Shown here: piece by piece, positions 25,417 through 38,050 of the stretch
Position numbering within the stretch: position 1 is the first letter of the stretch
Layout: every line of letters starts with the position of its first letter
Source: Polytrichum commune
Taxonomy: Eukaryota > Streptophyta > Polytrichopsida > Polytrichales > Polytrichaceae
NCBI GenBank assembly: GCA_950295325.1
Contig: OX485803.1
Span: 19,158,001 to 19,222,000 of the forward strand
Length of the DNA stretch: 64,000 nt
Reading direction: 5' to 3'
Made by a program: the position numbers and the translations under genes
Notes under the pieces: model-generated
Seen by the model: the letters and a program-made list of their open reading frames with translations, nothing else
Databases searched by the model: none
Told to the model about the DNA's origin: nothing

Positions 25417-28165
25417 GTTTCAATCTCCATTTGTGGAGGAATTGGGTCAATTTGTGTTTGGGTCACTTTATATATGGATTTTTAATACAATGTTCCATAA
25501 TGTGGATGTGATTCAATTCTAATTGGTGGATCAAATCAGATGAAATTCTCTGGAAATGGAATTCCTAACCTCCTCAAGTATGGTTTGAACCTATGGTGCT
25601 GTGAGCCTGTTGTGCCAAGGCTAGTTCTATATCCTTTTTATATTTAGTTTGTGTTTCCAACCTCAAGACAGACCTTTTCTCCAAGTAGCCCGGAGCAGAC
25701 TGCTCAGGTATGTTCTAGGGGAATAGAATGGATGTATTTATCATGTGTTGTATACATGGCTGACAATTTCGTGCACTCTTGTGAAAATGTAATTCATTAG
25801 TGATTCGAATCAGTGAATACGTACGAGTAGTATTTAAAGGCACTAAGTGGATTTCCGTAGCCATCAGGCTTTTGGGTGATGAAAACTGTGGCAATGACAA
25901 ATATCGTCATGCCACATATGCTGTCCTATCAACAATAGACTCCTACGACAGCTGACATGGTAGTAGCAAATTAAATTTCTCTCTATAATCAGAGTCTACT
26001 GTGAGGAAATGGCTAACATGCTAATTACCAGAAATTTAGGAGGAGATTTGCCATGGTCAAAACCACATATATGTGCGAAGGTGTTGGATACCTAGTCTAA
26101 CCTAGCCAAGAAGGTAGTGCACCTCGGAATTGACGGAGACTGCCTATCCTCCGACATAAACGGTTGACGGAGGCAGATCTCGGTGTAAATAAACAACAGA
26201 AGGTTGTGGCACTTTCAGTTTAACTCTCTTAGAGTTGGTCAGCATAGTATCAATCTCGGAAGTGCACTCCAAGCTCCGTAATATCACACTTGAGGCAACT
26301 ACAGCGCACGTGATATTACCGGGTTCTGGAGTGTTAACGTGGATGCGTGATATAAGAAAATTAGTGTAGCACGTCACATTTTGGAAAAACACATAGTGAA
26401 CACTGCAATGAGGAAAATCATGACATTGTAAGGTGTATGAACGTGTAGTTTGAATTACTTGGTGGTTTATTTCAACGCCAAAACAATATCAGGGAGGGAA
26501 ACGTGGTATTAAGGACAGAGATTTAAATTAAGAACATTTGTTCCCTAGGATTTTGAGATATACGAGAACGTGTGACATGCCGAGTGTTGATTGTAGGGAT
26601 TCTAAACTCTTCCATTGGAAGCGAATGGAAATTCACTCTGTCTAAACACTAATCTCGGATTTAGGCGCTTATGCGAAAATCTTATTAAAGTGAGTGCTTT
26701 CTTCCATTTGAATCATGCAGATCCTCCCAATCATGGCGAGCCGAGAATCAGTTCGAGCATGCAGTCTAATATTCTTAGAACACATGTCTTTTTGAATGGC
26801 CAGATATCATTTAAACACTATCAGTCAAATTAGGTCCACTTACCCTAGAAATATCCAACTTAAACAAACAATATGAACATAAAAAAGGTGGAGTTCAGAA
26901 AATAAATTGTCAGAGTTTCACAAATTGGAAAATCGTAAAAATTATACAAGTGGATGTGCTATTTGTGCAGGACATTATATTCAACTATGTTGATGTCCTC
27001 CACTGTTCCATTCTTTGAATCCGAGAGGGAGGTGGAGGGGTGTCCCCAGGGTAAGTGTCCATGTAGGCCGCTTGTCCACTAGATTCTAGATAATAATTGG
27101 ATGGAGGCGTTCGCATGTAGTCAAGTCCAAGCCATCATCCAACCCCATACTGGTGGTCTGCTAAAATGGGGAGAACCATGGACACATATCGTTAGATTTC
27201 CATGTGCCCACTATAGAATCATTAACCTACAAGTGCTGGTCACTGACGGATTGAAGACTATGTTTAGGAGGGGGTTTTAACTTGGAGAAGGAGGTTAGTA
27301 GGTGGACCCAGATTTGAGAAGATGGGAGTAGCTAGTCGGCACTTACGAACCCTATCCCACCAGATTTGCTGTACATTTGGCCGGGTTTGTCCTTATTCAC
27401 ACTAGAATATGGTGGGCAAACGGCTTACGTGGATACTCACCCTCGGACTCTCCTCCATCTCCCTCTCAGATTCAAAGAATGGTACAGTGGAGGACCATGA
27501 AATACCATTTGTACAATTGGCCCAAATCGGGCTCCGAAAGTGTGGGGTTATTATGGGGTGGATACAACATCATCCTTCAAAAGCCAATCCTTCCCAGGGG
27601 ACTTGAAAGTCACAAGCCAGAATCACAGTGCAGCTTTTCAATGTCCCCTGCACATGCAAGTCTTTCCCAGTGGAGACACACGTGCTTTTCAACAATTTAC
27701 GTCTGCAAAGAATCTTCAACTGGCAAAGCTTGTACACATAAGATGCTGAAAGTGGCAAGCCGTGGAAATGAATAATGGTGTCTACAACCATAACCCTTTT
27801 GTACATACAGTGCCTTGGCCTGCTTGTCAACTGTCCATGTTGACTCAACCTCACACCCACACCAACCAGTGACCTAAAATGGTACAGTCCACACTCCTGT
27901 AAAACCTGCCTACCAAGCGAAAGAGTAGGATTAACCCTTGAATGATATAGGGTTGCAGAAATACACTGAAACAGTGACAGTTTCTGGCCACCCAGAAGGC
28001 TGAAGGGTTAAGTGGACTTTTTTCACTTAAAAACAGGGTCCTTGCCACCATGTCTAGGATTGTTTCGGCAATCACAAAGTGGAGATTCAGGTACCCAATT
28101 TGCCTGGAGTAGACCTTGATTGAATACTCGAGCTTTGAAAGACTCAGAAGTGACATGCACATATA
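25417..28165. other. RPS14 3' region and spacer to the kinesin gene
   Basis: No further coding region is supported. The first few hundred bases are the likely RPS14 3' UTR. At 27.6-27.86 kb the sequence resembles the DNA just downstream of the second kinesin gene (39.4-39.56 kb), sharing TTTTGTACAT and AATGTTGACT / CATGTTGACT blocks. The kinesin duplication therefore included 3' flanking DNA. A dispersed repeat occupies 27114-27443. Confidence 0.5.
27114..27443 (+). repeat. Dispersed repeat, copy 1 (pair of 54671-54988)
   Basis: Shares long diverged blocks in the same orientation and order with 54671-54988: AAGCCATCATCCAACC, GAGAAGATGGGAGTAGCTA, CGGGTTTGTC followed by TTATTCA. The family is unknown and no terminal repeats are visible. 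Confidence 0.75.
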
Positions 28166-31100
28166 CTAATGAATGTCAGCCGCAGTGCTGGTTTTTAACA
28201 TTTGGCGACGGGGAATGCCAATCTCACAAGCGTTCACCTTGGCTGCGAATCTCAGTGAGCACAAAGACTCACTCAAGGACTTGTGATCCGGAGAAATGTT
28301 GACAAACATCAATGTCTTCGAATCTCCTCCCAGGCATGGCTGTACACATAATCAAAATTGAAATCAGAATAACATGCAAAATATCCGAAGAATGAATGCA
28401 CTGAAAAGTACGTTATTCTTAAAGCATGTCTTTCTATTCTAGCTTCAAAAATAAAATTCCAAGAATCAAGGTCCTTGAGGACATGCATGAATACATGCTG
28501 AGCATATTCAAGTGGCAAGCTCTCATTAATCAACACCTCACTGTTGCCTCCTATCTTTGGAGACAAAGCCTTTTTCCATCTACCAAGATCCCATTGAAGA
28601 TTGCATCCCCAATGTAATTATTCTAAGGTTAGCTCCTTATAATAGTTATAAAATCATGAAGTGCATATTGGTAGTCCTAAAAACTTCATCAGGAAGTGCA
28701 TAGAGCCATAGTAAGGTGATTCTTACTTGGAGGAGATATGTGAGCTTCGAGTGGCGGAAAGGCACGTGAGGGTCCTTGTTTGCAATTGCCATAATTACAT
28801 CTCCTAAGCTTGATAAACTCTTGTTGATGGCCTGTCACGACATCAACAAATCTCCCATGAGCACTACTGTAGGTACTATCAGGTTGGTGAAAAAAACTCT
28901 TTTGGGGAATCGTTTTTTGAGGCGTGTCATACTCACATTGGTAAAGGCCCTATTAGTTCCTAGGTGGAAATTATTTTTCGGTGCTCAAAGTGTTGAACCA
29001 GACATCACTCTACAGTGCTGTCCAGGTTTTCATGAGCAATGACATCCAAAATATTACTGGGACACAATAAAATGAAGCTGTCGTAGTTAAAACAAAGCTT
29101 AAGAGTTTATCCTTCAGTGTTGATTTGCACCTGCGTTTCTTTGAGTCTATCGCCAGTGGCACCGCTCCGAGAGAGTCGTTCGCTTCCAGCCAGATCAATA
29201 AGGTTCAATACTCCATGTACAGTTTGTTCCGTGCTCTGACAGAAAAATGGAAGCATCATCAGACTTGGAATAAAATTACTCTAAAAGTCCTGAATAGATC
29301 AGTAAGAAACAAAATCATACATAATCCACAAGTGAATGCTCTCTATACCCGAATAAGGAAAGTTGGCCTAAAATGAATACTTTTAGCTCTGCACACACTT
29401 CTCCTAGTATATGAAACAGAAGATTAGTACGGGATGACATCAAATACAAATCAGTACCGCAGACATTCTCATAATTTTTGGAGCTTGTACAAAAAGCTTG
29501 TTCATTATCAAAATGAAAATTCTCTTCTTAAATTTGATCATAAAGGTTCCCCCAAGTATGTTTACTACTAAACCTAGAATAGTGAAATTTTTTGAGCATG
29601 CAGCCCAATCTCCTTTGAACACATTGTTTGGGTGTATATTCTTTAATCCACACCTAATGACACCGCTGAAATTTAGGTGGCCGATGAAGATAAGTGACAA
29701 ACTTAGGCCCTCTCACCTTTGGCTTCTTCAGCGTGACTATGTATCCTCAGTCTACTTAGTGGGGTGTCTAGTTTGTCAATGTTGGTCAGCTACTAATAAA
29801 GTGCTGTAATTTGGGGACTTTGAAATTCTTTACCTCGTTGGTTCCGGAGATCCTAAGAGTGAAGACGCAGTGACTTCTTGATGACTGCTCATTCATGGCA
29901 GTTTTGCCAACTGACCTGCAATCAAATGAGAAAACAATATTCAGCATCAAAACAAATTCTAATGCAATTATTGTAATGTTATCAACATTCATGTTGAGGT
30001 TTTCTTCCGGAGCAAATCAGCTACCTGCTTTGGGACGCACGGTGCAAGAGGTTGGAGACCTCCTTCCAGCTTGTGACATCCACAAGTGTCAGGTCCGAAA
30101 CACTCGTATTTCCGTTTGAGTCGTGCTTGATTGAATACATCTGTTTCGCGTCTCCGTTCACCGGCCCTTTCACCAACAGGTCCCGAATGGTTTCATTGTA
30201 GATTTCCAGCATCGAAGCCTACAATTGGCACATAAACATCTTAGTTTGAAGGAAATAATCCCTAAACCCTAAACCCTGAATGCTTTGCCCGATTAGGTTG
30301 CATTTGAAGCAAATGGAATTAAAATTTGGAGATGGACGAATTTGCAAGAAGTTGTAAACCTGCATCCGGAAGCTCCAACCATGAGCACTGAGAGACTGGC
30401 TGGATTGGAACACTTGCTCTAGAGATCGAGGGATAACACCCCCTTCACCTGGAATATCCGGGTTTCCAAGCATTGTATGGGTTTTTCCTGACCCTGTCTG
30501 ACCATAAGCAAATATACACACCTGTTTCACACGAACAATTTTTGTGGTTAGAAACTGTACAAATTATGGTCTAGATTCCACACCAGCGTTGGACTGGTAT
30601 CATCTTTTTTAAAGACCATTCAGGTATATATAATGAGCATTTTGCATCTATTGAAACAAGTACGGTACAGGTCTTCGAGGATATTTTTGTTTCTATAACA
30701 TTCAGGCCTATTCGGACCATCCGAAAACCTTCATACCTGGGTAAATTTACCCAGTATCAATATGGTTTGAGAAATGATATTGACCCAAACAATAACTTGG
30801 GTATACAAAGATTCTCTGATCTTGTGATACCAGTCGGGTAGGTTTCTTTATACAATTGTTGAGATTGTGTAATGATACCGTGCATTTACATATTTGTCGG
30901 TCCAACATTATTCCACACAGCAGAAATAGGTTGCAAGGAAACGGCAAGATGCTTAAATAAGGGATCGCTGTGCATGGCACCTTGTAGCCATCAAGAGCGC
31001 TCTGAACAAGCTGAGAGATCTCCTCAAATACACCACCTTGGTTCACGTCGGGTCCAAAAACTTTATCAAATTGGAAATTATGTTTCTGGCCTCCTGCAAG

Positions 31101-34100
31101 CACACCGCCCGTAAAGACCATCTTCAGAAACTAACAAAAATTAATAGAGCTGTCAAGAGATTTTCAAGGGAACTAGACTGATTATCCCAATTAGTGCGTG
31201 TTACTATTCGGAGTTAAGAAATGCAATAACATCTAAATCAGGAGTTCATGTTTTACTAACGAGAATTCAATAGGTTGTTCGGACATTATAGAACATAAAT
31301 GACTTTGCTTGGTAAAATATTAAATTCTCATTTATTAGTTATAGCACTGTGTAACTCCAAATAGTAACAAGCACTAATTGGGATAATAAGTGTAGTAGGG
31401 AGTGAGTAGGAAAAACATAAAAAAGTGATTGAATAAGGCAAGTGGGCCTAATTCGGTTACTTATCTTTATTGGGCACATACATTTAGGTTGTATGTGGTT
31501 GAGGTGTGGATCTAAAACCAAACACCAAAAGGACATGTATTCAAAAGAGATTGGACTAAGCACTCAAATTTTGTTTACTATTCTAGGTCCAGTAGGCAAC
31601 ATAGTTCAGGGGACCTATTTGATCATTTAAGAAGAAAGAGAAATTTCACTTTGATAATGAGTAAGATATTCATATGAGCTCCCAATATTATGATGAAAAT
31701 AGCTACAGCCTCAATTTGGATTTGCTAATCATCTTGTAACCATATCATCATCAGAGGACGCAAGCTTAGCTACACTAAATATGATATTTAGTGTCATATG
31801 GTATTTTATGTCACTATGGTAACTCTTTGGATGACACTTCTTAAGAATAACTAAACAAATATTGTCATGGATGATTGAAATTTGGATGAAAAATCACTTG
31901 ATAAGTGACAGTAATTGCAACACTGTAAATCTATAATTCCCCAAAAAATTTACAAGGAATGACAAATAATGTTGGGTTAATATTTAGTGTTGGTGACACT
32001 ATATCATGGTTTACAGTTAGTATTGAGGAAGACAATTAGAATTGGTGACACTAAATATCATATTTAGTGTAGTTTCTTGAGAACAAACCTCTGAGAACAT
32101 GAGAATCAGGAATTTTTACCATACGATGCTCAGTGTGAAGTTTAGCCTATTTTAGGGGTCTAATTTATTTGAAGACACATGCCAGGCATCTGTTACAAAA
32201 ATGCCCCTAGGTACAAGGAGGATGCTCTTAATCTTGATGCCTTCATTCACTTTGCTTCGATACTGTTCCGGACAAAATTAAAAATGTCCTTTCAGGCAAT
32301 TTGCACTCGTGGGTAAAGCGATCAAGTATAAGGTACCTGATGGCTGAATAATTTCAATTGCTCGTCCCTGTAACTCGGTCGAAGATGGATATTGGACGAC
32401 TGCGGAGTCGTCACCAATTTCGTCATCAGATAGAACAGGACGGACTCTGCAGAAGACTCGAATGTTACCCTTCAACTCCTGTAAACACAAACAAGCCAGT
32501 CACATTGGTCAATCGGTCTGGACTTATCATAATTAAGTAAGCGGGCCTAATTGATTACTTATCTTAATCAGACACCTGATTTTGAGTGGTGGGGTTTTAT
32601 ATTTGAGTAGTAGTGGGTGGTTAGGTGCAGATCTAAGGATGGACACCAGAAAGATATCATGTTTTTTAAAAGAGATTGGACTTCATGCTTAAAATTTGCT
32701 ACCTATTCTAGGCTCAGTAGTGATCAACATATGGCTAGGTGACCACCTCATGGCTCACTGACAGTGGAGTTAATCATGACAATTTAGATTAACTTCAAAA
32801 CTTCTGGAATAGATCATGGCTTCTTCAGATGTATTTGCGGATGCACATAAATTTCAATCTTGCAAATCTGAGTAGTGCACAGCGGCAAACAGCAAAAAGT
32901 TAACCAAATAAGGCAACCTCTAATATGTTCTGGTGGCTTTATTACTTCAAAAGGAACATACCAGGATGGTGTTGTGTAACTTGCGTCGTAGAAGTTCACC
33001 CTCCTTGACTTTCATCTCAGCTTCATTCAGGCGCTCAACCACCTCCTCGTATTTCATGCTTTGATTGGAGCACTGACGTCGCTCTTGTTCAAGTTGCGCT
33101 TCGGCCACCTGTAGCTTGTGATATGCAACATCGAGTTGCTGGCGTAGGACCCTGATATGCTCATTGGCAGATGAATAGCTTTCCTATAAAAAAATCAGAG
33201 GCACAGGGTCAATGCCACAATCGATCAAGGTCCGTTGCAGCATTTGAAGTGATGATAGCCTTTGGATTGAAAATGTACATCACAAACAACTGGAGGCAAA
33301 ATTATCATGTAGAAACAATTAGATGGTGAAAGAACATCATAAATTCCTTATTAATGTTGTAATAATTGCACTATTTTCTTCTTTTCTTCTGATATGTGCC
33401 AAATCATGCTACTACGAAGAAAATTGTTGCATTAAAATAGCATCATAAGATAACTACATTATCGACCACCAGGTTTAATTTTAATGTCATATTTACATAA
33501 ATACATCACCCTTTGCAAATTTCTGATGTACCTCGAGCGCAATTGCTTTGCTACCCATAAGCTCCAGTTCTGCAACTGACTTGCCTGTGCACTCCTTGTA
33601 CATTGCATTCTCAGCTAGAAGAGCTTGCACCTGTAATCCCATATGCGACAACCATCAGTTCTTTTTAACCTGACATAGAGTTTTGCTATCCCACATCCAC
33701 CTTACGATTTTCATAAGATGCTAATAGTATTCTTGTTTAAAGTAGAGAGGAAGTTACTGAAACTGACTACCTATAGTACCTCATCAATTTAGGCACTTTG
33801 CTGGCCAAAATATAATTGATTTCAATGCCTCATCAACTTTCTCAAAGGTTCCAAGCAACCATTGTGTAACATGTGGCGCCTTTAGACAAGAAAACAAATA
33901 TTCTGTGTTGAAACTGATAAGGTGTTCCAGCACAGGATTACAGACTGACTGATATTCTCAGACCTGACTGGCTCGTAGGTCACGGTCGTCAGAGATTCGT
34001 TGAAGCTCTATCCGCAAACGATCCACCTCTTCAACAACTTGTTTGTGTTGGTGTGCACTCTCCTGCATGCTAGCCTGCATATTGACGATTTGCATTCAGT

Positions 34101-37100
34101 GCAGAACCACTGGGAAATGATTCACATCGTAAAAACTTTTGCAAAAGTCTTAGCAAACAAGACAATGTTCGTCATAGTTAATTTAGAGTTACCATTTATT
34201 CAAAGGACTTTTCAGTGGGAGTTGGTCCTTTATGATTTTCCATTGGTTGTTTTGCATTCAATATCAATAATATCTTTCCACTTGTGGTGCATGCTCAGAG
34301 GTAGAGTTTGAAATTGAATGAAGAGCTTCATAGAGGGCCAAACTCATTTAGCACCTCTTGGCATGTCAAAATGAGTTTTGACCCCAAATGAACCAATCTA
34401 GGATGTTCTTCATTCAAATCTCCACACTGCCTCAGAGCATGCATCAAAAAATTAACAAACATGGAAGTCTTGCATGCAAAACAACCAACTCCCGAATAGA
34501 AGCTGTTGAGAAAGAGGATAACTCCATTCTCGATCGGGTCTGTAGGCACTCTTATGAAAATATTTGGTCACAGATGTATGGACCACTTTCAGGAGCTCTG
34601 AAAATTTGAACTTTTACAATTCAAATTGAATTCTTCTACATATGGTTATGACAAGTACTCGCCTTGGCTGCTGTGAGCTGAGTAGTCAAAGAAGTAGTAG
34701 TGCCACGGAGGGTGCTCAAATTCTCCATAATCGCCGCTTTTTCCTTCTGGGTGCGCGAGAGTGCCTCAGCTGCATTACTGGTCTCCTCTTGCATCTTACT
34801 ATTGTACTGTTGAAGGCTTGTGTTGTACTCTTGCAATCTTTTGTTGATATCTTGCAAAGAGCTGACCTGATCAACCCACAAAACAGTTGTTTATTTTAAG
34901 CCATGATCTTTCTTCTTGAAGAGATGCCATAATAGCACTCATAAATTGCATATTACTTGCAGAATACAATAAAGTTATCATCCAACTCAGAATGACCTTT
35001 GGGTGGGAGTTGGTTGTTTTGCACACAACACCTTCCATGTCCGGTAAGGTTTTGGTGCATGGTTGGATTTACTGTGGAGGTTTTGTACAAAGAACATTTT
35101 TAATTGATTTATTGAGGCAGGAGGTGCTAAAATGAGTTTGGCACTCAATGAACCGAATTGGTTGCTCTCCATTCAATTCATACAAAACATCCAAGCATAC
35201 TCGACAAGCAAAGAAATTATCGATATTGTATGCAAAACAACCAATGAACAATCATAGGAGACAAACTCCCGACAAAAAGTCCCATTGAGTTCAAGGATAA
35301 CTCTAATATGAGACTGTTCAGCTGGACTCATCATTTTTGTATTCTTAATTCAGAAAGATAGTACCACTTTATTATAGTTACAAAGAATGGGAAGGTACAA
35401 GGAGCACTCCATACTTGTTGGGTTGATGAGGCTAGCTCCTTCTGTAGCTTGTCAATTTGCTCTTGGAGATTGGCCTGCAACCTTTCCCCAGCTTGAATCG
35501 ACTCTGCATCTTTCTCAAGTGCTAACATGAGAGTCTGAATCATTCCACACCATCATCAGCTGAATCCCCTCTTAGAAAAGCAAAGAACTGATAGATTGAA
35601 ATCATGTAATAAAGGCCCATCAACGTGGTTCGAGAATGTTTCAAATTCTGAAGAACGTTCAGACATTCTTTCTTTCAGAAGACATGAGAGAGTTTGTGCA
35701 GAGACATGAGTAAGATTCATGTTATTTAGAACAGTTTACAAGACATTACATATCTTAGGTCTAACCAAATGGTTAGACTACAAATGTACAAATATAAGAT
35801 GCCCTCAAATCGCAAAATATCACTATCAGCAGAATTAGAAAGCAATCAAATCCAGGGCCTACAGAAAAATCCAAAATTCAAAGTGATTCATGAGCATCAA
35901 CAAATAAACAAGTTTCAGATGAACTCGATAAGCAAATGAGGATTCTGGGCTAGAAATCACCTGTTTCTCAGCTTGTGACTCCCCAAACTGAGCTTCGAGT
36001 TTCGAGTACAGTGACTTCATCTCTGCCAAATCCGACTCCAGCCGAAATTGCTGGCTCCTCATTTCGTTTTCTGCATTATGGTATGAAAAGAAGCTTATTA
36101 TTAAATGCACAGATTGCAGACATAACAATGTATGGCTTACACCACATATGTTTCTTGGGTGCAGAGCAGTAGCACTTTGGTCACTTAGAAAGCTATGAGA
36201 TCTCATTGAACTGTACCAGTTTCATTTCGACTTTGCTTTTCATCTTCAAGCTGCTTAGAGAGCTCATCTTTGTCTCGAGTTTGAGTCATGTCCTGCTCCT
36301 GGAAAGCACGTATGCATGTACGTAGCTTTTTGATGTAGTCCATCATTTGTTCACTCTTGCCCTACATTGATCAAACACATAAAAGTCAGGGATTCTGTCC
36401 ATCTCATGCAAACTAGCAACACATGAAGAAAGGTTCAGAACTATGATCAAAAGTTGACTACATCTGACCCTCACAAGCAAACATTAGGCAGATTCTGCAA
36501 AGAGGTTGCATTATCTTCAGGACTTGATGAAAGTCGTTAGATATCTCTCAAAGAAATGATAAGAATTTTGCAACACTTGTTAAACAGGCCCAGCTCTTCT
36601 CCCTCTAGCTAGAAAGCCCCCCAATGAGCCTTAGCTCCTCATCTTAGATGACAACATGAAGGTCACATGTGTTGTTGTTTGCTTCCAATACAAAACTAAA
36701 CATTTTTCTGCTTGAAATGTTTGCCCCATGCCGCAATATATAGCCATTCTACAAGGTCATAAAGTGGACAAAACTATGTCCGGAGAGAAGCTGTCCACGC
36801 ATGCAGGTTGAAGGAGTTCTTTCTCCCGTGAGGCTTTAAGGCTCTCATTCTACATCAACAATATTTCATTGGACTGCCTACCTAGGACTCCATTAATATA
36901 ATGTCTCAAAATGCACATAGCTAACCCATCAGCTTCAAAGTTGCAAGATGCACTAGCCTTGCTGTAAGTTCCCAGGAAATTTTTGCTTGGAGAAGACTAG
37001 AGGTATGAATCCCTCAATACAGCCTAATGAAGAGGACATTTGGAGGAAGAGGAAGAGAAGGAGGAGGAAGAGGAGGCTCAGAAGATATGTGAGGATTGCA

Positions 37101-38050
37101 TTGTTTCAGGATTTCAAAATGTGGAAAATGTCGTGGATCTTGTCCATTCTTATTGCCCGACTTTGCAGCATAAGAAGAAGAGGCTCGGAACTATAATCAA
37201 AGGTTCACTGCATTTGACCCTCACTCACAAGCAAACATTAGGCAGAGAGATTCTCTAAAGAGATTGTATCATCTGTCTTTAGGACTTGATGAGAGTTGTT
37301 AGTTACCATTCCAAGTTCTGATATTGAAGAACTTTGCAATACTTGTTATGAAACAGGCCCAGCTATTCAGGATTCTTTCAAATGTGGAAAATGGAGTTGA
37401 CATCAATCTCCTTGAAATCGAATGTAGTCTTGCCGACCATCTTCATGCTCAAGGGGACATGTGGGATAAGAGGAAGAGGAGGCTCAAGATATGTGAAGAT
37501 TGCGTTGATTCAGGATGATTTCAAAATATGGGAAATGGAGATGACATCCATCACCTTGAAATCGAATTTGGTCATGCCGACCATCTTCATGCTCAAGAGG
37601 ACATGTGGGAGATGACGAAGATGAAGCTCAAGACATGTGAACATATGTGAAGATTGAGTTGGCTCAAGGATTCAAAACGTGGGAAATGGAGTTGACATCA
37701 CTCACCTTGAAATCGAATTTGGTCTTGCCGACCATCTTCATGTTCAAGAGGGTCTCCACATCCTCCGCAGCAATGGAGACACCATCGGAGACACCACAAG
37801 AGGAGGCTAGATTGGAGTTCATCTTCATGGGAGTTCCACCGCCATTGGAGGAGAGAGAAGATGACTTCCCACTAGGAGTATTCACCGTCCTCATGTTGCT
37901 CACCATGGAGAAAGCCGTCCTATGTGTCCTAATCTTCACCCCAGAGACCACATTCCCAGCCAACTTCCGTTTCTTCTCCGCAGGAGAGTCCCGCCCTTGG
38001 TTCTCCTTCTGTCCTCCCCACATAGGTTTCCGGCCGCTGTAAGTCGACAT
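28166..38050 (-). CDS. Kinesin-14 (ATK/KATA type), left tandem copy, 16 exons, 810 aa
   Basis: Exons from the start: 37706-38050, 36217-36361, 35961-36070, 35415-35534, 34663-34866, 33964-34074, 33532-33630, 32962-33183, 32337-32478, 30981-31093, 30360-30521, 30025-30218, 29834-29915, 29131-29235, 28727-28831, 28166-28339. All are in phase. The N-terminal tail is basic with an NLS-like EKKRK, followed by a long coiled-coil stalk (about residues 116-450). The C-terminal motor begins at neck [14 protein letters not shown] (453-466) and has P-loop [10 protein letters not shown] (544-553), switch I NEQSSRSH (664-671) and switch II DLAGSER (697-703). This is the layout of minus-end-directed plant kinesins that focus spindle poles. 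Intron 5 has a GC donor. Several introns hold MITEs, making the gene 3.8 kb longer than its neighbour. All motor motifs are intact. Confidence 0.93.
29468..29712 (-). repeat. Dispersed intronic repeat, copy in kinesin-A intron 13
   Basis: Inverted relative to the copies at 31443-31692 and 32541-32743. Shared blocks include TTATCAAAATGAAAATT, CCTAGAATAGT, CCCAATCTCCTTTGAA and AATCCACACCT. A further degenerate copy is at about 3258-3440. Confidence 0.7.
31182..31386. mobile_element. MITE with TTATCCCAATTAGTG termini, about 205 bp, in kinesin-A intron 9
   Basis: The left terminus TTATCCCAATTAGTGCGTG is repeated inverted at the right (CAAGCACTAATTGGGATAA). The arms extend about 35 bp to GGAGTTA/TAACTCC. 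TA dinucleotides lie at both ends, fitting a Tc1/mariner (Stowaway-like) MITE. A degenerate relative lies at 53078-53279. Confidence 0.75.
31443..31692 (+). repeat. Dispersed intronic repeat, copy in kinesin-A intron 9
   Basis: Starts TGGGCCTAATTCGGTTACTT and contains GTGTGGATCTAAAACC and AAAAGAGATTGGACT, found again at 32541-32743 in direct and at 29468-29712 in inverted orientation. No coding capacity. Confidence 0.7.
31770..32072. mobile_element. MITE with palindromic termini, 303 bp, in kinesin-A intron 9
   Basis: Both ends carry CTACACTAAATATGATATTT then AGTGTCA in inverted orientation. Each terminus is itself a near-perfect palindrome around the central G. A truncated relative lies at 52553-52737, which shares the terminus and the ATAGATTTGCAATGTTGCAA-type interior. 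No target duplication could be fixed. Confidence 0.7.
32541..32743 (+). repeat. Dispersed intronic repeat, copy in kinesin-A intron 8
   Basis: Same order of blocks as 31443-31692 (GGGCCTAATT, GTTACTTATC-like, AGATCTAAGG, AAAAGAGATTGGACT, TATTCTAGG), more diverged. Confidence 0.65.
35001..35270. mobile_element. MITE-like repeat with GGGAGTTGGTTGTTTTGCA ends, kinesin-A intron 4
   Basis: The left end GGGAGTTGGTTGTTTTGCAC is answered near the right by TGCAAAACAACCAA and CAAACTCCC. A partial copy lies in intron 5 (about 34333-34500, right-end part TGCAAAACAACCAACTCCC). Another lies in the right kinesin gene (about 43697-43904, left-end part GGGAGTTGGTTGTT). Shared internal blocks include AAAATGAGTTTGGC and CAATGAACCGAA. 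Confidence 0.6.
36990..37745 (-). repeat. Array of broken exon-1 end copies in kinesin-A intron 1
   Basis: The end of exon 1 (encoding [10 protein letters not shown]) recurs in the adjacent intron. The plus-strand marker TGCCGACCATCTTCATG occurs at about 37431 and 37575, and at 37726 in the real exon, a spacing of 144-151 bp. A more degenerate unit lies at about 37080-37190. Each unit also carries AAGAGGAGGCTCAAGATATG-like sequence. The copy near 37556 keeps a GT after AAG where the donor lies. The copy near 37412 has lost it. Confidence 0.8.
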
